A stretch of 64,000 bases of DNA, taken from NCBI RefSeq assembly GCF_025318105.1, contig NZ_JAOANI010000028.1:310001-374000 (forward strand), in the 5' to 3' direction. This DNA is from Venatoribacter pacificus. Its GTDB lineage: Bacteria > Pseudomonadota > Gammaproteobacteria > Pseudomonadales > Oceanobacteraceae. The translations under genes were made by a program, and so were the position numbers. The notes below the pieces were generated by a model. That model saw only the letters and a list, made by a program, of their open reading frames with translations, ran no database searches and was not told where the DNA came from. The first letter of the stretch is position 1; every line of letters begins with the position of its first letter. Below, in pieces: positions 40,139-48,120 of the stretch.

Positions 40139-41425
40139 TTATTGGTTGCTGACGATCTGTATGGCGTAGCTGACGGCTTCCGGGCCGGGATCGACAATTT
40201 CCAGTGCGATATGAATCGGTGCCTGGTTGGGCATATCACTCTGGCCGGCCAGCTCGCCGGACAGGTATTGTGCCGGGGTGAACTGGCGGCTGGCGACGAC
40301 GTTGTCGTTCAGATCCCGGAATACCAGGGTCAGATCCGGGAACGGTTGTTCGTAGGCGGCTTTATTCAGCAGCAGGGTGTCGACCACCAGTGCCCGTTGT
40401 AAGTCGGGATGGGCACGTACCACCAGATGCTGGGTGGTCATTTCACGGATGTTCTGAATTTTCGGCAGACGGCAATCCATAACTCCGCAGATTTTTGCAT
40501 AGTAAGGCCGCCATTGTGGCGTGCGCGCCCAATGATCAAATTGAAAATATAACGTCTGCGCAGCGGCGGCGAGCAGCATCAGAATGACACCACTGAACCA
40601 TCCCCAGGGAAAACGGCGGCCACGGCGCTTTTTGGCCAGTTGCAGCGGTTCTTCCTGCAGGCCGGCAATGCTGTTGGTGGGCAGGTTAATTTCCATGGTT
40701 TCAGTCTGCAGACCATCATCACCCCCAAGGGTGAAGTCGTTACGGCCACGATGAGTGTCGTCATCGTCGTCCTCATCGAGGAAACCGTGAAAATCGTCTT
40801 CTTCCGGCGGCGGCAGGTCGAAGTTGAAGTCATCATTGCCACTCAGTTTGAGTTTGGCCGATGTGACCTTCTCTTCTTTCATCTGCCGGATGCTGTCATC
40901 GTCGTCATTCAGCAGGGCATTGGCCCAGGACTCGTCATCGTCGCTGGATTTTCCTTCTTCATCAAGGCTGAAATCGATGGTATCGCTGCTGGCATTGCGC
41001 AGGCTGAAAATAGAGTCATCCATTTCCAGCTCAATGCGTGGCTTGGGACGCTTCTGGTGATCGGGTGCGCGCAGATTGAAGTCGGTGAACGGATCGTCGG
41101 CCAGAGTTTCGGAAATCGGATCGTCATCCATATCATCATGAATCAGACCGGAGTCATCATCATCTTCAGGCTCCGGCTTGCTGACTGCGGGTTGGACAGG
41201 CGTTGCCGCCGGCTTAGCAGGGGCCGCGGGTCTGACTGCGGCCTGAGCCGGTGAGGCTGCGGTTTTCGCCGCTGCGGCCGCATTTTCCGGGATAATATGT
41301 TCGGCTGCTTTGAACACCTGCAGGCAGGAGCCGCAACGCACCATGCCACGGGCAGCATTCAGATGTTCATCGCGAACACGAAAGCTGGTCTGACAATGTG
41401 GGCAGCGGGTTACATGAACAGCCAT
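40139..41425 (-). CDS. Zinc-ribbon and DUF3426 domain membrane protein
   Basis: 428-aa protein: N-terminal MJ0042-type zinc ribbon (CPHC...CGSC, residues 8-34), an Ala/Pro linker, a long acidic disordered stretch (about 85-235, many Asp/Glu runs), one transmembrane helix (about 268-290, WFSGVILMLLAAAAQTLYF) and a C-terminal extracytoplasmic DUF3426 domain. Function of the family is unknown. It lies between prmA and dusB, as in Pseudomonas, where the homologue has the same position. Confidence 0.85.
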   Translation of the reverse strand: MAVHVTRCPHCQTSFRVRDEHLNAARGMVRCGSCLQVFKAAEHIIPENAAAAAKTAASPAQAAVRPAAPAKPAATPVQPAVSKPEPEDDDDSGLIHDDMDDDPISETLADDPFTDFNLRAPDHQKRPKPRIELEMDDSIFSLRNASSDTIDFSLDEEGKSSDDDESWANALLNDDDDSIRQMKEEKVTSAKLKLSGNDDFNFDLPPPEEDDFHGFLDEDDDDDTHRGRNDFTLGGDDGLQTETMEINLPTNSIAGLQEEPLQLAKKRRGRRFPWGWFSGVILMLLAAAAQTLYFQFDHWARTPQWRPYYAKICGVMDCRLPKIQNIREMTTQHLVVRAHPDLQRALVVDTLLLNKAAYEQPFPDLTLVFRDLNDNVVASRQFTPAQYLSGELAGQSDMPNQAPIHIALEIVDPGPEAVSYAIQIVSNQ

Positions 41426-41434
41426 GATCAGTCC

Positions 41435-42325
41435 TTATCGTTTAATCCCTGTAAGAATAACCCAATCACCCATTTGTTCCGCCGGGTTCATGATGAACCA
41501 CTGATCATAACAGGCCGAGACTTCGTCTGCCTGTTCGGCCAACAGTCCGGACAATGCCAGTTTGCCGCCGCTGCGGGTCAGTTCAGCCATGTGCGGTGCG
41601 AGGCTCATTAAAGGTCCAGCGAGAATGTTGGCAACGGTCATATCGGCCTGAACTGCCGGCGTGGCTTCTGGCAGATAGATTTCGTACTGGCTGGCATCAA
41701 TGCCATTGCGTTCGGCGTTATCGCCGGTGGCGGTCAGAGCCTGCGGGTCGATGTCGACACCAATCATATGTTTCGCACCGAGCAGCAGGGCCGCAATGCC
41801 CAGAATGCCGCTGCCACAACCGTAGTCGACCACCAGTTCGTTGCCCTCAACAGCACCGTCGAGGTATTTCAGACACAGCGCAGTCGTCGGATGAGTGCCG
41901 GTGCCGAAGGCCAGACCCGGATCAAGCATCAGATTAACGGCATCCGCTTGTGGCGGCTCACGCCAGCTTGGGCAGACCCAGAGGCGCTTTCCAAACGGCA
42001 TCGGATGATAATCATCCATCCAGGCGCGGACCCAGTCTTTATCTTCAACCAGTTCAATTTTGTGCTCAGGCAGAGTGGTGCCACCTTCGGCAGCGTACAT
42101 CAGGGCAATTTGCTCAAGCAGGGCGTCGCTGTCCTGATTGGCATCGAACAGGCCAATGATCTGAGTTTTATCCCAGATGGGCGTGGTGCCCAGTTCCGGC
42201 TCAAGAATCGGCTGGTCGGCGTCATCCTGCAAAGTGACAGACAAAGCACCCGCGGCCAGCAGAGCATTTTCTACAGCTTCAACATCGGCCTGAGTCGCGT
42301 GAATACGGATCTGAATCCAGGACAT
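41435..42325 (-). CDS. prmA: Ribosomal protein L11 methyltransferase
   Basis: Trimethylates L11. The 296-aa product has the N-terminal substrate domain (MSWIQIRIHATQADVEAVENAL) and the SAM-binding motif VVDYGCGSGILGIAALLLGA (about 163-182), plus LDPGLAFGTGTHPTT upstream of it. It lies one nucleotide after aroQ; in Pseudomonas accB and accC lie between these two genes. Confidence 0.95.
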   Translation of the reverse strand: MSWIQIRIHATQADVEAVENALLAAGALSVTLQDDADQPILEPELGTTPIWDKTQIIGLFDANQDSDALLEQIALMYAAEGGTTLPEHKIELVEDKDWVRAWMDDYHPMPFGKRLWVCPSWREPPQADAVNLMLDPGLAFGTGTHPTTALCLKYLDGAVEGNELVVDYGCGSGILGIAALLLGAKHMIGVDIDPQALTATGDNAERNGIDASQYEIYLPEATPAVQADMTVANILAGPLMSLAPHMAELTRSGGKLALSGLLAEQADEVSACYDQWFIMNPAEQMGDWVILTGIKR

Positions 42326-42326
42326 G

Positions 42327-42776
42327 TTATACGTTCTCCGCGCTTAAACGGCTGATCGCCGCCTGCAGCGCCAGGTCATAGCCTTGCACACCGAGTCCGG
42401 CGATCACTCCGACGGCAAGATCCGACAGGTAGGAGTGATGGCGGAAGCTCTCGCGTGCATGGACATTGGAAATATGAATTTCGATAAAAGGAATGGCAAC
42501 ACCCGCCAAGGCGTCACGCAGTGCCACGCTGGTATGGGTAAACGCCGCCGGGTTAATAATAATAAAGACGGTGCCATCGCCGCGGGCGGCATGAATACGG
42601 TTAATCAGCTCGTGTTCGGCGTTGCTTTGGAACTGTTCCAGAGTGAATCCGGCAGTCCGGGCGCTCTGGCTTAGCTGCTGTTCTATATCGGCCAGCGTGG
42701 TGTGGCCGTAAATATGCGGCTCACGGGTGCCCAGCAGATTCAGATTAGGCCCCTGCAATACCAGAATGCTCGCCAT
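42327..42776 (-). CDS. aroQ: 3-dehydroquinate dehydratase, type II
   Basis: Third step of the shikimate pathway. The 149-aa product has LVLQGPNLNLLGTREPHIYG at the N-terminus (catalytic Tyr in the flexible loop), the dehydroquinate-binding NPAAFTHTSVALRDAL, HISNVHARESFRHHS with the catalytic His, and GVQGYDLAL. Length is typical of dodecameric type II enzymes. Directly followed by prmA. Confidence 0.95.
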   Translation of the reverse strand: MASILVLQGPNLNLLGTREPHIYGHTTLADIEQQLSQSARTAGFTLEQFQSNAEHELINRIHAARGDGTVFIIINPAAFTHTSVALRDALAGVAIPFIEIHISNVHARESFRHHSYLSDLAVGVIAGLGVQGYDLALQAAISRLSAENV

Positions 42777-43009
42777 GATGATTACCCTGAAGATGAAGTC
42801 ATGGGGTCGTCGACAGCTGACCTTGAGTGCAGGCCGGCCAATATGACCCGAAAGCCCGCGAGTTTGCCGAAAAAGCCGGCGAGCGTCCAGTTCTGGCGGG
42901 GTGAGTGGCGTTTTTTGCCGGATAGCGAAAAAACACCGGAGTATTCAGGGGGCTGTTCATGGTGCAATTCAGAGTGTGATTCAGAGTGCAGAGATACGGA
43001 AGGTTGGAG

Positions 43010-44611
43010 TTATTCACCCTCTCCGGCGAGTTGTACCTGATTGCGGCCATTGCGTTTAGCGCAATACAGCGCCTGGTCGCTGGCGGCAACCAGCTCGCTG
43101 ATGCTCTGACCACTCCACTCCGCGACGCCGCAGGAGAAGGTTACTTTCAGTGACTGGCCATCGTGAATCAGATTGGCAAAGTTGAGGCGGATATCATCCA
43201 TAATTTGCCGCGCCTGCTGGGCGGTGGCATCAAGCAGAATAATGGCAAACTCTTCGCCTCCATAGCGGCCGATAGGGTCGGATTTACGCAGACTCTGACG
43301 CAAAAACAACGACAGATTGCGGATGACCAGGTCGCCGACCGGGTGGCCATGACGGTCATTAACCTGCTTGAAATGATCAATATCGACCATAACAAAACTG
43401 ATCGGCACATCGCTGTTGGTGCGCATGGCATCCTGCAGAGCACCCAGCAGGTGGGTGTGGTTAAGCAGGCCGGTGAGGCTGTCGCAGGCAATCAGGTTCT
43501 GTAATTGCCGGGCGCGGCTGACGCGGTTGCGCAGCGTCGTGAGCAGATGACCGGGATCGACAGGCTTGGTTAAAAAGTCATCGCCGCCTTCGGCCATCGC
43601 CGCCAGCTGGCGTTCGCGGTCTTCTTCACCGGAGAGGTAAATGATGGGCAGGTTGATGTATTCGCGTTGCTGGCGGATCACTTTGGCTAATTCCATACCG
43701 TTACAGCCTGGCATGTACATATCCATCAAAATCAGATCCGGAGTAAAACCACTGAGTACGTCGAGTACCAGCAGGGGATCGTTAGCGACCTGGGTCACCA
43801 TGCCCGCTTTGTTCAGCACGTTTGCCGTGTGGGTTGCCTGAGCGCGGGAATCGTCGATGATCAGAATTTTGAACGGCACTTCCGGTGAACTGTCGAGCAG
43901 GTTCTCCAGATGACTGATAACAGACTGCACATCCATCTCTTCATAGATGCCCAGGCCGCCATTGCGCAACGTAGCAAGGCGTTGTTCCAGGGATGGCGGC
44001 GTATCGCGGTAGGTAAACAAAACCGGCAGCGGATTTTCACGGCTTCCTTGCAGGCTTTGCGCCAGCTCCAGGCCGAGTCCGGTACCGGCAAAGTCGAGAT
44101 CAAGGACCACGGCTGCCGGGTGACGCCGCTCCAGTGCCTGGGCGAAATCGTGGGCAGTGCGCTGTAATTCCGGACGCAAACCAAAGTACTGCATTTGCTC
44201 GGCCATGGTCAGGGCATGATCGGTGTTGCTGAGTGCAATATAGACCGGCTTCTTTTCCGGAATCAGGGTATCGGCGGTTTTATCGTCGGTATGGCGTAAC
44301 GCCGTTTTGCTGAGGGCAATAATGGTTTGGTTGAGGCTTTCCAGCTGCGCGCTGTCGGGACTGTGGCCGACAGCAATGTGTGCCAGGGTCGACAGTAACT
44401 GCCGGGCCAGTTTTTCATGCCGCGCCGCTTCAAAACGCTGGGCGAAACGTACCAGCTTTTCCACCGCCAGGGTGAAATCCATCATCCGCTCGGCGCTCCA
44501 CTGCTGGGCTGGCAGCTGGCGCCAGAGGTCAATAACCTGACGAACCTGATTAATAACCCGGAAGGAAAAGTGTTGTTTTAACCGGGCTGCGGGGGTCAGG
44601 TTATCCGTCAT
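43010..44611 (-). CDS. Response-regulator diguanylate cyclase (GcbA-like)
   Basis: 533-aa soluble protein: helical N-terminus (1-100), a degenerate receiver (about 120-235; lacks the conserved Lys), a complete receiver (about 245-360; IIDD, LMDMYMP, YLSGE, LTKP) and GGDEF domain (about 375-530) with an intact GGEEF active site and the RxxD inhibitory site (RKSD) five residues before it. It should make c-di-GMP. The Pseudomonas homologue at a comparable position near aroQ is GcbA, a cyclase reported to signal to LapD; lapG-lapD are divergently adjacent here, supporting that role by inference. Confidence 0.88.
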   Translation of the reverse strand: MTDNLTPAARLKQHFSFRVINQVRQVIDLWRQLPAQQWSAERMMDFTLAVEKLVRFAQRFEAARHEKLARQLLSTLAHIAVGHSPDSAQLESLNQTIIALSKTALRHTDDKTADTLIPEKKPVYIALSNTDHALTMAEQMQYFGLRPELQRTAHDFAQALERRHPAAVVLDLDFAGTGLGLELAQSLQGSRENPLPVLFTYRDTPPSLEQRLATLRNGGLGIYEEMDVQSVISHLENLLDSSPEVPFKILIIDDSRAQATHTANVLNKAGMVTQVANDPLLVLDVLSGFTPDLILMDMYMPGCNGMELAKVIRQQREYINLPIIYLSGEEDRERQLAAMAEGGDDFLTKPVDPGHLLTTLRNRVSRARQLQNLIACDSLTGLLNHTHLLGALQDAMRTNSDVPISFVMVDIDHFKQVNDRHGHPVGDLVIRNLSLFLRQSLRKSDPIGRYGGEEFAIILLDATAQQARQIMDDIRLNFANLIHDGQSLKVTFSCGVAEWSGQSISELVAASDQALYCAKRNGRNQVQLAGEGE

Positions 44612-44680
44612 CGTTGTTACTTCTTAGCTACAGATGATCTAAGAATAGCAGTTTCTGCTCCAGACTCATGTTGTCTGTCT

Positions 44681-45442
44681 ATGCTTAACGGTAACAATAT
44701 TTATCTGTTGGTTGCCTGTCTGCGCATGGATTTCTCCACTGCTGTGTTTCATTCCCGCCGTCAGCCGGGTTCCCCCTGGTGGCTGTTATGGCCGTTGACT
44801 GCCTTACTGTGCTGGAATCTGGCGGGGCAGGAGGCACTGTATGCGGATACTGAACGCTGGGTGCCGGAGGAACTGACGGGCAAAGCGAAGCAGCAATATG
44901 ACGGCAAGGCAGCCGCACGTATTGATGCCTGGCGGCAGACGCTGCATGGTCTGGCGGATGCCAGTGAGGCTGACAAACTCAAAGGGGTGAATGCATTTTT
45001 TAACCGCGAATTACGCTTTGTCAGCGATGCCAAACACTGGGGAATGGATGACTATTGGGCAACGCCTTACGAAGCTCTGGGCAGTGATGGCGGTGACTGC
45101 GAAGATTATGTGATCGCCAAATATTATTCGTTGCGCCAGCTGGGCGTCGATACCAGTAAACTGCGCATCACTTACGTTAAGGCGATTCGTCTGAATCAGG
45201 CGCACATGGTGTTAACCTATTTTCCGACGCCGGATGCGGTGCCTCTGGTGCTGGATAATTTAATCGGCATTATTGCTCCGGCCAGCGAACGCAGTGATTT
45301 GTCGCCGGTTTACAGTTTTAATGGCGATGGTATGTGGCTGGAACGAATGAAAGGGCAGGGGATTCGTATGGGGAATCCGAATAAGCTCGATTTATGGACG
45401 GATCTGCGTGTCCGCATGAACCAACTGGGAATGGACTTATAA
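44681..45442 (+). CDS. lapG: Periplasmic LapG-type cysteine protease (BTLCP family)
   Basis: 253-aa bacterial transglutaminase-like cysteine proteinase with a hydrophobic export segment (about 31-50). The catalytic triad is visible: Cys140 in GSDGGDCEDY, His175 in NQAHMVL and Asp192 in LVLDN, almost the spacing of P. fluorescens LapG (C135/H172/D189). LapG cleaves the N-terminus of giant surface adhesins to release biofilms; no adhesin gene is in the window. No good ribosome-binding site is seen at 44681, so the start (alternative ATG 44726) is uncertain. Two nt before lapD. Confidence 0.92.
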   Translation: MLNGNNIYLLVACLRMDFSTAVFHSRRQPGSPWWLLWPLTALLCWNLAGQEALYADTERWVPEELTGKAKQQYDGKAAARIDAWRQTLHGLADASEADKLKGVNAFFNRELRFVSDAKHWGMDDYWATPYEALGSDGGDCEDYVIAKYYSLRQLGVDTSKLRITYVKAIRLNQAHMVLTYFPTPDAVPLVLDNLIGIIAPASERSDLSPVYSFNGDGMWLERMKGQGIRMGNPNKLDLWTDLRVRMNQLGMDL

Positions 45443-45444
45443 CA

Positions 45445-47433
45445 ATGACATTGCGACAACAATTCTCCCTGCTGACCAGTCTGTTAGTCATCATTCTGCT
45501 GGTGGGTAATCTGCTGGTGATGGTGATGAATGGCCGTGACTATTTTCAGCAACAGCTGAATGCCCGTGCTTACGATGCCGCCACGTCTCTGGCGTTGTCG
45601 ATGTCGCAGGTGGCCGCCGATGATGAGGTTCAGCTGACGCGGTTGATGGATGTGTTGTTTGATCGCGGTTTTTTTGCCGTCATTGAATTGCAACGTATTG
45701 ATAACGACCCAATTTACCGCCGCAGCCGTGACTCGGCGGGTGAGGCTGCAGCACCGCGCTGGTTTATGCAGTGGGTCGGACTGGAAATGATCGCGGCTGA
45801 AGCCGACGTTACCCGCCAATGGCAGCGTTTGGGTACGGTGCGGGTGATCAGCCATACCGATTTTGCATACCGTGATCTGTGGGCCATGGTGCGTGCCGAA
45901 TTGATCTGGTTCTCCTGGGTGTTGGTAGTCACGCTGGTATTACTGCAGATATTGCTGAGCTGGCTGTTTCGCCCGCTGGCACGGGTTGAGCGTCAGGCGC
46001 TGGCCATTTGTGAGCGGCAATGGCAGGTGCAAACGGATATTCCACGCCCGCGGGAACTGCGGCGCATGGTGCTGGCGATGAATAAAATGGTGCAGAAGCT
46101 GCAAAGCATTTTCACCGAGCAATCGGCCATGACGGAGCAGCTGCGTGCAGAATCGTTTAACGATAACGTCAGTGGCCTGCTTAACCGCCGCGGTTTTGAT
46201 CAGCGTCTGCAACACATTCTGGAGCGTGGCGAAGAACACAGCGGTGTGTTGATGTTAATGCAGTTGCAGAATCTGAGTGCGCTGAATCAGTCGCAGGGGC
46301 GACAAGTAGTGGATGATGTTCTGAACATGCTTGGCACCGAGTTGCAGCGTTGTTTGCAGGAGTTTCCAGCCGCTTTCAGTGGCCGCCGTTCCGGCAGCGA
46401 TTTTGCGCTGTACATTCCCTGTGCTGATAAGGTGCAGGCCAATGAATTGCTGCAGCAAATGTTCAGCCAGCTGGCGACCAGCGTATTGTCGCGGCGTCAA
46501 GAGCTGGTCTTTCATCTTGGCGGTGTGTTTTTACAGGCCTTACAGGATGATCCGGTACAGGCATTGAGCTGCGCGGATGCTGCGTTACGCCAGGCACAAC
46601 GCGCACCGGAAGGGCGTGCGCAACTTTACCAGGCTGACAACGCGGCAACGGTGCAGGAGTGGACGGCGGGTCAGTGGCACGAATTATTGCTGGGGGTATT
46701 GGAAGTGAATGCCCTGCAATTACAGTTTTTACCGGTCATCAGTAACCGCAACCGGCGTTTGCTGCAGTTTGAGGTCTTCAGCCGTATTGTCTGGCAGGGT
46801 GAAACACTGTCAGCGGCGCGCTTTTGGCCAATGGTCGAGCAGCATCAGCTGGCAGCACGTTACGATGCCAGTATTGTTGCGCAGGTATTGGCTCAGTTGA
46901 AACAGCAAACCCTGATGTCCGGCGTGACTTATTGCATCAATATTTCGCCGGCTTCGGTGCTTGATGAGCCGTTCCATCAGCGTTTAACCGAGCTGTTCCG
47001 CGATGCGCCGCAGCTGGCGGCGCATATTGCGCTGGAAGTACCGGAGTCGTCCTTGAATGGCATTGAAACGGCACTGGCGCGTCTGGCCTTGCAGCTGAAA
47101 CCTTTTGGTGTATCCCTGGGGGTTGATCAGGTCGGTACCGGCAGTATGGCGTTTGCTTATCTGCAACGTTTGCCACTCGATTACATCCGCATTGATGGCA
47201 GCTTTAACCGTGGTTTGCATCAGGCTCAGGATCATCGTTTTTTTATTCAGTCGATGGTGCAGATCGCCCACAATCTGGATTTATTGGTGCTCGGTGAAGG
47301 CATCGAAGAAGCCGATGATGTGGCCGTGCTGCGTCAGACCGGCGTTGATGGCATGAGCGGTTATTTCTTCAGTAAGCCTTTGCCCTCACTGGCGGAAGCG
47401 CATCAATGGCAGCTACCGGCAGATGATGCCTGA
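45445..47433 (+). CDS. lapD: LapD-type c-di-GMP receptor (degenerate GGDEF/EAL)
   Basis: 662-aa inner-membrane receptor: transmembrane helix, periplasmic domain (about 25-150), second helix (about 155-180), HAMP (about 180-235), a GGDEF domain whose site is changed to RSGSDF, and an EAL domain whose signature reads EVFSRI. With c-di-GMP bound, LapD sequesters LapG. The degenerate sites match a receptor rather than an enzyme. Start ATG 45445 follows the lapG stop by 2 nt, the classic lapG-lapD pair. Confidence 0.92.
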   Translation: MTLRQQFSLLTSLLVIILLVGNLLVMVMNGRDYFQQQLNARAYDAATSLALSMSQVAADDEVQLTRLMDVLFDRGFFAVIELQRIDNDPIYRRSRDSAGEAAAPRWFMQWVGLEMIAAEADVTRQWQRLGTVRVISHTDFAYRDLWAMVRAELIWFSWVLVVTLVLLQILLSWLFRPLARVERQALAICERQWQVQTDIPRPRELRRMVLAMNKMVQKLQSIFTEQSAMTEQLRAESFNDNVSGLLNRRGFDQRLQHILERGEEHSGVLMLMQLQNLSALNQSQGRQVVDDVLNMLGTELQRCLQEFPAAFSGRRSGSDFALYIPCADKVQANELLQQMFSQLATSVLSRRQELVFHLGGVFLQALQDDPVQALSCADAALRQAQRAPEGRAQLYQADNAATVQEWTAGQWHELLLGVLEVNALQLQFLPVISNRNRRLLQFEVFSRIVWQGETLSAARFWPMVEQHQLAARYDASIVAQVLAQLKQQTLMSGVTYCINISPASVLDEPFHQRLTELFRDAPQLAAHIALEVPESSLNGIETALARLALQLKPFGVSLGVDQVGTGSMAFAYLQRLPLDYIRIDGSFNRGLHQAQDHRFFIQSMVQIAHNLDLLVLGEGIEEADDVAVLRQTGVDGMSGYFFSKPLPSLAEAHQWQLPADDA

Positions 47434-47514
47434 TTGACTGCGACATTTTGCCTCTGTGCAGCGCAGGTTTGGCGCGTACAATGCGACTACTGTTGAGTGT
47501 CCGGAGAAATAACT

Positions 47515-47940
47515 ATGCGTAATCCAGCGTCTGTCTTTTTATTGTTATTGGGGTTGGCTGCGTCCGGACTGGCGACAGCACAAGGGCTGGCTGCCAGTGA
47601 TGCCTATGTGCGTGAGCCGATTCCCGGACGTTATATGAGCGCAGCCTTTATGACACTGAGCAATGCAACGGATCAGGATAAAATCCTGACGAGTGTCAGT
47701 GCTGACTGGGCTGGTATTATCGAAATTCATACCCATCTGCATGATAACGGCGTCATGCGCATGCGCCAGCTGGAGTCGTTAACCATTCCGGCCGGAGAAA
47801 GCGTCAGCCTGCAACCGGGTGGTCTGCATTTAATGCTGTTTAAACTGAAATTGCCGCTGGCAGATACGTTGCCAATGACGCTGTGTTTCAGTGATGGTGA
47901 GTGTCAGACGGTGAGTGCGGAATTGCGCAGCTTGAAATGA
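47515..47940 (+). CDS. Periplasmic copper chaperone PCu(A)C (DUF461)
   Basis: 141-aa secreted protein with a signal peptide (residues 1-23) and the PCu(A)C copper-binding pattern: His/Met cluster EIHTHLHDNGVMRMRQL followed by GGLHLMLF. Family members deliver Cu(I) to the CuA site of cytochrome oxidase or act in copper handling. CGGAGAA precedes the ATG. It is followed by a strong bidirectional terminator. Confidence 0.9.
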   Translation: MRNPASVFLLLLGLAASGLATAQGLAASDAYVREPIPGRYMSAAFMTLSNATDQDKILTSVSADWAGIIEIHTHLHDNGVMRMRQLESLTIPAGESVSLQPGGLHLMLFKLKLPLADTLPMTLCFSDGECQTVSAELRSLK

Positions 47941-47972
47941 TGCTTTTACTTATCGGCCTTCGCTGCACTAAA

Positions 47973-48004
47973 AAATAACGCGCCCTAAGGCGCGTTATTT
48001 TTTT
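47973..48004. terminator. Bidirectional terminator
   Basis: AAATAACGCGCC-CTAA-GGCGCGTTATTT, a 12-bp stem followed by TTTT on the plus strand and by A-rich sequence that becomes a U-tract on the minus strand. It serves the copper chaperone gene and could serve the opposing FAD oxidoreductase gene. Confidence 0.92.
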
Positions 48005-48120
48005 CAACTGGCTCCCACTCGGGACTTGGGAACGAGAAACGCGGAGCTTCGTCTCATCTGGCTCCCACGCTCTGCGTGGTAGTTTTTGCTGACGCAGTTG
48101 CATTCCCACACGGAGCTTCG
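48005..48120. repeat. Dispersed GC-rich repeat overlapping the 3' end of the FAD oxidoreductase gene
   Basis: The stretch has the composition of the widespread 'GTTCCCACGCTCTGCGTGGGAATGC' repeat class: CTGGCTCCCAC (twice, the second extended to CTGGCTCCCACGCTC), CCACGC-TCT-GCGTGG (48065-48079), GGGAACGAG, GGAGCTTCG (twice) and GCATTCCCACACGG. The right part (48054-48120) is read as the last 21 codons of the neighbouring gene. Confidence 0.6.

Noticed and set aside
42702..43040. 112-codon plus-strand frame between aroQ and the diguanylate cyclase gene
   Set aside because: It overlaps both flanking genes on the opposite strand and has no recognisable domain. The 233-nt gap itself shows only short direct repeats (ATTCAGAGTG twice).
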